NCBI GenBank assembly: GCA_028280515.1
Contig: JANQLP010000180.1
Coordinates: 1 to 57,177, forward strand
Origin: Hyphomicrobiales bacterium
Lineage (GTDB): Bacteria; Pseudomonadota; Alphaproteobacteria; Rhizobiales; Methyloligellaceae
Direction: 5' to 3'
Length of the DNA stretch: 57,177 nt
Below are positions 19,174 to 26,615 of the stretch, in pieces; the stretch's first letter is position 1; each line of letters begins with the position of its first letter. The translations under genes and the position numbers were made by a program. The notes under the pieces are model-generated. The model did no database searches. It was not told where the DNA came from and saw only the letters and a program-made list of their open reading frames with translations.

Positions 19174-19259
19174 TGCTCTTGAGTATGCTGCCATACCGGC
19201 AAGGAGAGTCAGAGAGAATGAAGCGCATATGCTTCAACGATTTACACAGTAACAAAATC

Positions 19260-19598
19260 TCAAGAGAGTTCCCGAGCGGAAAAAGGGACGACTTTATCTT
19301 CAAGCAAAGTACGTATTTGATGCGCCTCAACGCCAGTGAATCTTTTTAACTCCGATTCCATCCCGTGTGGATATCCAGTGAGCTGATTCATGGAGCCAAT
19401 AATTGCATCTAAATTCGCTTCATTCTGCCAGACTATTTCTGGCCAATTCAGCAAAATATTTTCAATATCTCGTCTCTCCATTCCGAAGAGAGTATTAAAC
19501 TCCCATTCGTCAAAAAACGGCCCATACGCGACTGCTCGCAAGCACCCCTCAATTACATCAATCTCAGAATCTGATAGATCGGGTTTTACATTTTTCAT
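19260..19598 (-). CDS. Probable immunity protein for the adjacent toxin
   Basis: 112 residues, small and acidic, all-helical in appearance, with no signal peptide: LSDSEIDVIEGCLRAVAYGP, FFDEWEFNTLFGMERRDIEN, then NQLTGYPHGMESELKRFTGV. This resembles a family of about 110-residue proteins I recall encoded directly after polymorphic toxin genes. It begins 2 bp after the toxin stop codon on the same strand, the standard toxin-immunity arrangement. A cytoplasmic immunity protein would bind and block the toxin C-terminal domain. The family identity is from memory, the position is direct evidence. Confidence 0.7.
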   Translation of the reverse strand: MKNVKPDLSDSEIDVIEGCLRAVAYGPFFDEWEFNTLFGMERRDIENILLNWPEIVWQNEANLDAIIGSMNQLTGYPHGMESELKRFTGVEAHQIRTLLEDKVVPFSARELS

Positions 19599-19600
19599 GA

Positions 19601-21919
19601 TTATCGCAAATTATTTAGATACTTAAATGGGTCTGGAAATAGATCTCTATCAACTTTAAATGCCGTTCCGCCATCTATTGAATTTGGATTTCTGAGGACT
19701 AACATATTATTACGTTCATTATAGTACCATGACCGCCCATGCTTGAGTTGACCTGAATGAGTATAGTTCTTCATTGTTTCTTCGATCTCTTTAGCAAATT
19801 GCGGGCGTGTGCGGATCATGTCTCCCTGAAACTCACCACGCCGGAGAACATGTTTATCAAAAGCGTGACCATTTGAAATTTTATCTGCTTCTTCCGAGAT
19901 TTTCTTATTGGAAAGAGGGGCAGGTTTTCGAAGTTTGAGAGGGACATTCTTGAGTGAGTTATAGGTAGACTTGACCGGATTGAGCGCCTTGCCAATCGGC
20001 GCCGCATTCAAGGCGGCTGACCCGGCATCAAGGTACCGTTTCTCCGACAGGGCTTTTCCGGCAGAAATCGCGCAGGCTCCGCTGCCAACCACCGGAACAT
20101 CGCATCCCAGGTTAGCGTTCTTGTCCAACTCCTTGCTATATGTATCAGCGAACGTCCTTGCCTCGACCTCATTCGTTCGGACATTAAGCGTGTCCATCAC
20201 GGTACTTTGGTAGTACTTCCACCGGCCGTTGCGCTTCATAGCGTCAACAATTTCGGGTCGAATGCCGTAAACTTGTTTTTTGAGGTCAGATGGCAGCGTA
20301 TCGGCCCAGCGTTTATCATTTGCGGTGAGCCCAACGGATTTGCTGTCGGGTACAGTACTCTTAGCGGCCACATTTTTCTTGGGAGCGTTAGGCGTAGCTG
20401 GCGGTCTGTTCGCTTGCCGGCTCTGCTTGGCCTCTAATTGTGCCTCCAACGCTCGTTTCCGCTGTCGAAGGTCTTCGATGAGACGAAGTTGCTGTTCCCT
20501 TTTAGATGCCGCCGGTGATGAAGCTTGTTTAGTGGGCCTCAGCACGGGCGGCTTTGAGGCGCGAGCACGAAGCTGCTGTTCCTGGCGACGCTTGCGCTGG
20601 CGTAGCGCCTCAATGGTCTTGAGCTGCTGTTGGCGGCGGACGTAATCGGAACGAGGATCAGTTTTCCGCACCGCCTGTAATTTTCTTTCTCGTGCCAATG
20701 TGTTCAGCTGCCGGTTGGTGAGCTTCGGTGGCGGCCGACGTGTAGTCGACGGGTTGCGCCGCTGAAGTTGGCGGTGCTTCGCTTGCGCTTCCAGGTTGCG
20801 CCTTATGTGCTCAAGTTCCCGCTTTCGCTGCAGCAGATCGGTTTGCTTTGAAGTTGTTGTGCGCGGGACGGTGGGCTGATGCTGTTTAAGGGCTTTTCGT
20901 TGGTCCAGCTGGCGCTGCAGTGCTTCTGTCTGGCGCTTGGCTTGTTCCAGCAGTCGCAAGTTGCGCTGGCGAAACTGCGGGCTGACTGCCGGTTCTTGCA
21001 ACTTGCGCGGTACCGTCTGATTTCGTGGTTGTGGCCGATTTGGCGAAACGACGCGAGTTTGACGTTGTTGTTGCGTTTGACGCGGAGCAACACCGAGGCG
21101 CGGGCTTTGTTGTTTTCGCTGAGCAGCAGCTCGCCGGCGCTGTAGTTCGCGTTGGATGGCAAGCGTTTTCTGCCGAGCCTGTTCCAGCTGACGGAGCTGA
21201 CGAGCACGGACAGCATTGTCGTTTTGCGGGGCACGGCTACTGCGGACAGTTGGCTGATTTCGCTTGTATTGCTGTTGCTGTTGCGGTTGCCTTACCTGCC
21301 GCTGACGCAACATCTGTTGCTGGCGTCCGCGCTGAGCCTCGCGTTGACTGTTGCGTTGTCGTTGCTGCAAAGCTCGCCGGCGCTGTAGTTCGCGTTGCAT
21401 GGCAAGCGTTTTCTGCCGAGCCTGTTCCAGCTGACGGAGCTGACGAGCACGGACAGCATTGTTGTTTTGCGGGGCACGGCTACTGCGGACAGTTGGTTGA
21501 TTTCGCTTGTATTGCTGTTGCGGTTGCCTTACCTGCCGCTGACGCAACATCTGTTGCTGGCGTCTGCGCTGGGCCTCCTGCTGAGCGCGGCGCTGCCGTT
21601 GCTGCAGGGTCCGTTGGCGCGCCAAGTTACGCTGCGCCTTCTCCCTGCGCTTTTGCTCCAAGGCCTGTTGTGCGCGCCGGAGCTGCGCCTTCTTTTTTGC
21701 TAATTCACGTTGGAGGCGCTGCCGTTCAGCTGAACTCATCACGCGGATTAGCAGATCTCCGAAGTCCGTGGCTTCGTGCGGCAGAGGGTATATTTGGCTT
21801 GAGGGTAGAAGACTCGCCTTGTCTTGAAGTGCGCCATTCGGAAAGGCGTGAGCGACCGTTGCAAGGGAAATAAAAACCAAAAACACCATTGAACACTGGA
21901 GAAGCTTTTTATTCTGCAT
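19601..21919 (-). CDS. Secreted Arg/Gln-rich polymorphic toxin with C-terminal RNase-like domain
   Basis: 772 residues. Signal peptide MQNKKLLQCSMVFLVFISLA to about AHA. Residues about 60-530 are extremely Arg/Gln-rich coiled-coil repeats, including a recent 81-residue tandem duplication. A short pre-toxin region follows (NLGCDVPVVGSGACAISAGK, PIGKALNPVKSTYN). The last 95 residues are a compact toxin-like domain: NGHAFDKHVLRRGEF, IEETMKNYTHSGQLKHGRSW, NNMLVLRNPNSIDGGTAF. The HAFxKH...GRxxY...NPxxxDGGTAF pattern fits RNase toxins of the BECR (barnase/EndoU/colicin E5-D) class; this class is my inference. A Sec-exported, highly basic stalk in place of a T5/T6 delivery module is unusual. An immunity gene follows directly. 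Confidence 0.75.
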   Translation of the reverse strand: MQNKKLLQCSMVFLVFISLATVAHAFPNGALQDKASLLPSSQIYPLPHEATDFGDLLIRVMSSAERQRLQRELAKKKAQLRRAQQALEQKRREKAQRNLARQRTLQQRQRRAQQEAQRRRQQQMLRQRQVRQPQQQYKRNQPTVRSSRAPQNNNAVRARQLRQLEQARQKTLAMQRELQRRRALQQRQRNSQREAQRGRQQQMLRQRQVRQPQQQQQYKRNQPTVRSSRAPQNDNAVRARQLRQLEQARQKTLAIQRELQRRRAAAQRKQQSPRLGVAPRQTQQQRQTRVVSPNRPQPRNQTVPRKLQEPAVSPQFRQRNLRLLEQAKRQTEALQRQLDQRKALKQHQPTVPRTTTSKQTDLLQRKRELEHIRRNLEAQAKHRQLQRRNPSTTRRPPPKLTNRQLNTLARERKLQAVRKTDPRSDYVRRQQQLKTIEALRQRKRRQEQQLRARASKPPVLRPTKQASSPAASKREQQLRLIEDLRQRKRALEAQLEAKQSRQANRPPATPNAPKKNVAAKSTVPDSKSVGLTANDKRWADTLPSDLKKQVYGIRPEIVDAMKRNGRWKYYQSTVMDTLNVRTNEVEARTFADTYSKELDKNANLGCDVPVVGSGACAISAGKALSEKRYLDAGSAALNAAPIGKALNPVKSTYNSLKNVPLKLRKPAPLSNKKISEEADKISNGHAFDKHVLRRGEFQGDMIRTRPQFAKEIEETMKNYTHSGQLKHGRSWYYNERNNMLVLRNPNSIDGGTAFKVDRDLFPDPFKYLNNLR
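21125..21610 (-). repeat. 243-bp tandem duplication inside the toxin stalk
   Basis: Two adjacent copies of about 81 codons, for example the matching stretches starting at 21145 and 21388 (offset 243). They encode RQQQMLRQRQVRQPQQQ and RARQLRQLEQARQKTLA with few changes and a 6-nt length difference. Confidence 0.85.
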
Positions 21920-22163
21920 TGGGAATTACCCGATAGTTTGCAACGAAAGTTGTCCTTTGACGCACAAGTGAGGCTAGTCAAACGACCGATTCATACTAGC
22001 GAGGAGATCGGCATGGTCTATCTTTTTCTGCACCAAGTTCACTATCAACTATTTCCGGGAAAGCGCATATACAGCCAGATATATTGAGGCAATTAGTTCA
22101 GCACAGGCAAAAACGTGCCCCTTTGAAAACAAGCCGTCAGGAACAAAGGTCAGTCAATACAGA
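21920..22163. other. Intergenic region
   Basis: About 240 bases between the ATPase stop and the toxin start, presumably the toxin promoter. Nothing further identified. Confidence 0.35.
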
Positions 22164-23330
22164 CTACTGAGTTGCCGGGAGCGTGGTGGCGCTGAATGGC
22201 GGAGTGGGCAGCCCGTCAACCATCAGCCGCAGATAGATGTCGTAATTGGGCAGCCGCACAAAATCGAGGGGGGCAAATTCAGGCTGAAACTCCTGCGCCA
22301 TATAGTTGGCATCACCGGCGCCGAGGCGGAACGATATGAGCGTACCGGTGTTGCCTAAGACCGCTTCACGGACATGGGGGTCAAGCTGAAACAAGTACTG
22401 ATGCGCCAGCACGAGGCCAACGTGATACTTGCGCAATTCCGAGGTCATATCGGCCATTGAACGCGTGGTAAAATTCTGGAACTCATCGAGATACAGGAAA
22501 AAGTCGCGCCTGCTCTGCTCGGGACTGTCCTGGCGGCTAAAGGCTGCGAGGCCGAGGGTCGTGACCAACAGGGCACCGAGAATGCCGGCGGCATCCTGGC
22601 CGATCTGACCCTTGGCCAGATTGACGAGCAGGATTTGACCGTCATCCATGATCTGACGAAAGTGCAGATCTTCTTCCGGCTCGGTAAGGATCTGCCGGAT
22701 ACTCGGATCGGCGAGAAACGCGCCCACTTTATTCAGGATCGGCCCGGCCCCGTCGGCGCGTTTGCGGAATGAGTAATCCTCATATTCGCGCGTCCAGAAT
22801 CGTTTGACCGGCGCATTGCTCAGACGCTGCGCCACCGCCCGCCGGAACGTCTTGTCATCGAGCAAGCGTAGAATATCCGCCATGGTGCTGCCCGGCCGCT
22901 CCAGGAGGGCAAGCAGGGCGTTACGCAGGATATGCTCCATGTTCACACCCCATGCATCCGGCCACATCTTCTGCATGGCATCGAGCATGCCTGAAGCGGC
23001 CAGCGGCCGTTTCTCGACCTGCACAAAGCGCAGCGGGTTATAGCCATAGGGCTGCGTCCGGTCGGGCACGTTGAAGTAGCGAACGTCACGTTGCCGATAG
23101 GCCGGGATGTTGCGAGCGATGCGTTCGACCAGATCGCCATGGGGGTCAATCAGGCAAAGACCCCGGTTGGCCTGCAGGTCTTGCCAGATCATGTTTTGGA
23201 GCAGAGTTGATTTGCCCGTGCCTGTCTTGCCGATGATGTATTGGTGAAACAGGCGGTCGGTTTGCTTGATGCCAAACAGCACCTGTTTCCGGGCGGCGTT
23301 GGTAAGGGCCAGAATGGTGATGGGTTCCAT
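22164..23330 (-). CDS. VirD4/TraG- or HerA-like conjugative ATPase
   Basis: 388 residues. Walker A IIGKTGTGKSTLLQNMIW near residues 32-48, followed by CLIDPHGDLVERIARNIP; Walker B FFLYLDEFQNF near 278-288; then RKYHVGLVLAHQYLFQLDPH as the sensor/arginine segment. This is the minimal soluble motor of the type IV secretion DNA-transfer ATPase group (no N-terminal membrane helices), expected to translocate DNA or protein through a channel or drive DNA processing. Its last codons (SATTLPATQ) recur as a relic at 18028. It is transcribed on the same strand as the other ATPase and probably belonged to one operon before the toxin cassette entered. Confidence 0.8.
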   Translation of the reverse strand: MEPITILALTNAARKQVLFGIKQTDRLFHQYIIGKTGTGKSTLLQNMIWQDLQANRGLCLIDPHGDLVERIARNIPAYRQRDVRYFNVPDRTQPYGYNPLRFVQVEKRPLAASGMLDAMQKMWPDAWGVNMEHILRNALLALLERPGSTMADILRLLDDKTFRRAVAQRLSNAPVKRFWTREYEDYSFRKRADGAGPILNKVGAFLADPSIRQILTEPEEDLHFRQIMDDGQILLVNLAKGQIGQDAAGILGALLVTTLGLAAFSRQDSPEQSRRDFFLYLDEFQNFTTRSMADMTSELRKYHVGLVLAHQYLFQLDPHVREAVLGNTGTLISFRLGAGDANYMAQEFQPEFAPLDFVRLPNYDIYLRLMVDGLPTPPFSATTLPATQ

Positions 23331-23436
23331 TGATAGAATTGTGCGGCACCGAGGCCGGGCGCAAAGAGGATATGACCTGTCGCATGGGCACCTCGCGCCT
23401 TCTACTGCTCCTGTTTGTGGAGCCTAGAATGGACGC

Positions 23437-23631
23437 ATGGGAGACAAACGAAAGCGACCGCCTCGTCCGCCCTCGGGAAACTCACAGACATTCCTAGTCT
23501 ATGTGATTTCGATCGCTGAGCGCATGATGGACATGCATGACGATCTGCAGCAACTCGGTGAAACCCTGCACACCCGGCTCGATGAACTGGAAACCAGCTG
23601 TCGGTGTCAATGTAGACGGAAGGTCAAATGA
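23437..23631 (+). CDS. Small hypothetical protein
   Basis: 64 residues: a basic start (MGDKRKRPPRPP), a helix with IAERMMDMHDDLQQLGETLH typical of a short coiled coil, and a Cys-rich basic end (SCRCQCRRKVK). Divergent from the ATPase. No strong ribosome site and no family recognised; it could be non-coding. Confidence 0.4.
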   Translation: MGDKRKRPPRPPSGNSQTFLVYVISIAERMMDMHDDLQQLGETLHTRLDELETSCRCQCRRKVK

Positions 23632-24044
23632 AAAGTTGTCGTATGACCCTAAGTGAGAAAAAAATCGCTTCAGTCGATGATGATATCACTACATGAGAAA
23701 TTTGAGATTCCAGCGAGATCTCTGCGCAATCGTCAGCGAGGTCCTGTCAGGTTCACATCCCACTCTTGATGCTTGGCGATACCCGGCGGGCGCCGGCAAG
23801 ATGCACATTCCAATCGCTTAAACCGCCTTGTTGGATCGACGTGTTTTAAGTAGGTCTCGTTAAGGGCTACCCAGTAGGATTGGCCTGAAACGCTTCAAAA
23901 TCGGCAGTACGCCTCTTCTGGCTGCCCTGGTTCGCGAGCGCCGTACTGGTCCGCAACTGTAGAGATTAGAGGTATCAACTTCCAAAGTCGACAGCGCCAA
24001 TACAAGCCACCTACTCTTGAATCAATGCCTCAAAAGGTTCGCAA
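23632..24044. other. Intergenic region before the TIR operon
   Basis: About 410 bases with no frame of coding character on either strand. It presumably contains the promoter of the TIR-kinase operon. GC drops sharply towards 24000. Confidence 0.45.
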
Positions 24045-25382
24045 ATGAGAATTTTTCTAAGTCATAGCAGTCGCCAAAAACCGCTCATTCGCGAGATAAG
24101 AAGATATTTTCCCGAGCACGTGGACACTTGGATAGATGAGCAAAATCTCTTCATCGGAGATGACGTAACACAAACACTCAAAAGCGAAGTGTGTGAGAAG
24201 TCTGATTATCTTTTACTATTTTTAGATAGAGACGCTGCCGAATCTGATTGGGTCAAAAAAGAGGTCAATTGGGCTTTAGAGGCTGAACGTCATAACAATA
24301 GAACTATCCTTCTGGTCATTCTTGTCGATAGTGATGCGCTCGACAAATTGGGCATGCCAGATTTATCTCAGCGCCGATATCTAAAATGCACCGATTTCTC
24401 GGAGAGATCAGTTGAGTTCGTTGCAAATTCGATTGTCGCTGATCTGTTCGCGCTTGCCTGTCGAGAGCTTGAGAATATCAATAACCCGAATACAGAGACC
24501 CAGATTGATTTACTAAAAAACGCAGATGAATTTTTGGATGTCATCGCTCAAAAATGCATATCAATATTGTTTCCTTATCGGCGCGAAAATCCAATTTCGA
24601 AAGAGTCGTTTTTCGATCTGTTTCAGAAAAACAGCAATGAAGAAATAGCTGGAATCACGCTGTCAGAACTCCTGGACGAGCTCTTTGAAAGAGATCTTTT
24701 GCCGGGCGTCGCTTTTGATGGACATGAGCTTTATGTTCTTGAGGAACATTATCGTTGGAAGACACAGATTAACCTGGAGAGAAAGGCTGCCGTTGCCAGA
24801 GTGGCAGCAAGGTCAGTGCGCTCCGGCGACACGATTGCAATCGATGCGGGATCTGCCACTGATGCATTGGTAAAGGTGCTGTGCGCTCGCTTTGTCAGCA
24901 GGTCTCTGGCCAACATCACTATCGTGACGAATAGCATGTCAGCTGTAGAGATCCTCCTCGATACCGCTGACATTCACGGAATGAACCAACACACTTGTCC
25001 TTTCGAACTATTCCTGGTTGGCGGATATGTACGGCCGAACACAAGGGCATTGGTGAATCCAGATGACGGAGAATCCGGCGCGTTCTTAAAAACACTACGA
25101 AAACTCGGCGGCGCGGATATCGGTTTCGTTGGTGTCAATGGCATTGACCTCAAGGCCGGCATGACTACGCATGAGAATATCGAGGTCAAGAACAAACAGG
25201 ACATTATATCTCTGTCTAAGAAAACTATGATTCTCGGCGATTCGTCAAAGGTCGGAATTGTCGAAGATCGGAAATTTGCATGTTTCGACGATGAAATAAG
25301 CCTAGTCATTGATCAAAATGATTCATCTAAAGATTTATATGATAAATTATACGACAATTGCTCTGAAATAATACTTGCTTAA
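24045..25382 (+). CDS. TIR domain fused to a DeoR-family sugar-sensor domain
   Basis: 445 residues. Residues 1-145 are a bacterial TIR domain: RIFLSHSSRQKPLIREIRRY, then VDTWIDEQNLFIGDD, then SDYLLLFLDRDAAESDWVKK; Glu73 in the SDWVKKE helix sits where TIR NADases carry the catalytic Glu. Residues about 165-245 are a helical linker with a possible winged-helix shape (ITLSELLDELFERDLLP ... DGHELYVLEE). From about 246 to the end it matches the DeoR C-terminal sensor fold: AVARVAARSVRSGDTIAIDA, NITIVTNSMSAVEIL, ELFLVGGYVRPNTRAL, ADIGFVGVNGIDLKAGMTTH, SKKTMILGDSSKVG. DeoR sensors bind phosphorylated sugars; TIR enzymes consume NAD+ when triggered. The expected reading is a sugar-phosphate-gated NADase, an inference. 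The gene is visibly AT-richer than its neighbours and lies 17 bp before a sugar kinase. Confidence 0.85.
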   Translation: MRIFLSHSSRQKPLIREIRRYFPEHVDTWIDEQNLFIGDDVTQTLKSEVCEKSDYLLLFLDRDAAESDWVKKEVNWALEAERHNNRTILLVILVDSDALDKLGMPDLSQRRYLKCTDFSERSVEFVANSIVADLFALACRELENINNPNTETQIDLLKNADEFLDVIAQKCISILFPYRRENPISKESFFDLFQKNSNEEIAGITLSELLDELFERDLLPGVAFDGHELYVLEEHYRWKTQINLERKAAVARVAARSVRSGDTIAIDAGSATDALVKVLCARFVSRSLANITIVTNSMSAVEILLDTADIHGMNQHTCPFELFLVGGYVRPNTRALVNPDDGESGAFLKTLRKLGGADIGFVGVNGIDLKAGMTTHENIEVKNKQDIISLSKKTMILGDSSKVGIVEDRKFACFDDEISLVIDQNDSSKDLYDKLYDNCSEIILA

Positions 25383-25399
25383 TTTTAATATATATTTTT

Positions 25400-26368
25400 A
25401 TGTATCATATAATATGTCCAAATACATCGATCGACGTAAGAATTCGACTTGATCGATTTTCACGTGGTCAAGTTCAAAGAGCGGTCGAAACAAATGGCTA
25501 TGCGTCCGGAAAAGGCGTGAATTCCGCGTTCGCGAGCGACTACCTTGGCATTGCAACCTTTTTACACGCTATGGTGGGAGAGCTTGATCAGGACTATTTC
25601 AGCAACTGCCTTTTTCGTCGAACGCAGATCGAACTTGTTAGCTTCCCTGGAGAAACGCGTCGAAATCTGACCATCGTCGATGCCGATGGTCTAGTTGCTC
25701 ACATACAGACAATCGGATTCGAAGTAACTGACAATGAGGTAATCCGCTTCACTGAACACGTTTCAAATCGTGTTCAGAAAAAAGATACGGTGTTGATTTC
25801 CGGTAGCTTGCCCACCGGCTTTTCCAACGAAAGGCTTCTTGACTTGATTCGAGAGGTGAAGTCCCAAGGTGCGAATATCCTCGTAGATACGGACCTTGAT
25901 CGGATCATAAACGTAGGGTCAACTCCGATCGACTTTATCAAGCCAAACATCGAGGAGCTTCGTGCCTTTTCCCAGCAAAACGCAATGACGAGTTTTGAAG
26001 AGGGACTGAAGCGTTTTGAGGAGTCCGGCGTTAGATTCACGATTGTAACGTGCGGTTCATATGGAGCATTCCTTTTCGGGGACAAAAAAGACCCAGCCCT
26101 CTTTTCGAGCTCCAAATTCGAAAAATCCGGGTTGGAGGCCATCGGATCAGGAGATGCTTTCATTGGCGTATTTGCCGCGGGTTTGTCCCAGGGGTGGAAT
26201 TGTTCTGAAGCTTTAAGGCAAGGTACGGCCGCCGGCCACTCCAACCTCTATCACAAGGGTCCGGGGAGGATCGGCGATACGTTTGAGAAAATATTGGAAA
26301 AATCACAAGTAAAGGAGGTTGACAGGCGATATGCCATTGAGGAAATTGATAATATCTTGATGCGATAA
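25400..26368 (+). CDS. PfkB-family sugar kinase (1-phosphofructokinase/tagatose kinase-like)
   Basis: 322 residues with the FruK/LacC layout: GYASGKGVNSAFASDYLG near the N-terminus (substrate-binding GGKG-type motif), ISGSLPTGF, FIKPNIEELRAF, and the catalytic anion-hole motif GSGDAFIGVFAAG with Asp252 as base. Such enzymes phosphorylate sugar phosphates or nucleosides using ATP. The usual DTSG stretch is here VDTDLD, so the substrate may differ. It starts 17 bp after the TIR-DeoR gene and must be cotranscribed. The same two folds (DeoR regulator plus PfkB kinase) form ordinary fructose operons; here the regulator's DNA-binding half is replaced by a TIR domain. Confidence 0.88.
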   Translation: MYHIICPNTSIDVRIRLDRFSRGQVQRAVETNGYASGKGVNSAFASDYLGIATFLHAMVGELDQDYFSNCLFRRTQIELVSFPGETRRNLTIVDADGLVAHIQTIGFEVTDNEVIRFTEHVSNRVQKKDTVLISGSLPTGFSNERLLDLIREVKSQGANILVDTDLDRIINVGSTPIDFIKPNIEELRAFSQQNAMTSFEEGLKRFEESGVRFTIVTCGSYGAFLFGDKKDPALFSSSKFEKSGLEAIGSGDAFIGVFAAGLSQGWNCSEALRQGTAAGHSNLYHKGPGRIGDTFEKILEKSQVKEVDRRYAIEEIDNILMR

Positions 26369-26373
26369 TTTTC

Positions 26374-26583
26374 CTACATATCCCAAGCGCCCTTCAACAG
26401 AAGGTATTCTTCTTCATAATCGAGATCTAGCAAATACTTTAGGTGAAATTTCCTTGGCGGGATATTGATTTAGTAAGGCGTAGGCCCGGTATACAAACCA
26501 CCGCCTGGTCCAGTGTAAATTCCTCCTCCCGGACCCGTATAGCTATCCCGCGGCCAACCGGCCTTTGTTTCTTCTTCTTCCAT
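26374..26583 (-). pseudogene. YTGPGGG-repeat small protein gene, interrupted by a TAA
   Basis: From the ATG at 26583: MEEEETKAGWPRDS, then three YTGPGGG-type units (YTGPGGG, IYTGPGGG, LYTGPTPY), then TAA (26470-26472), then in the same frame INIPPRKFHLKYLLDLDYEE, EYLLLKGAWDM and TAG at 26374. I recall intact proteins with (S/Y)TGPGGG repeats followed by SNIPPxxxFLxYL...AW, so both halves belong together and the TAA is a nonsense mutation. A 37-residue peptide could still be made. It lies tail-to-tail with the sugar kinase, 5 bp apart. Confidence 0.6.
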
Positions 26584-26615
26584 GCAGTGATTCTACACGA
26601 AATCTGGTTCAAACT

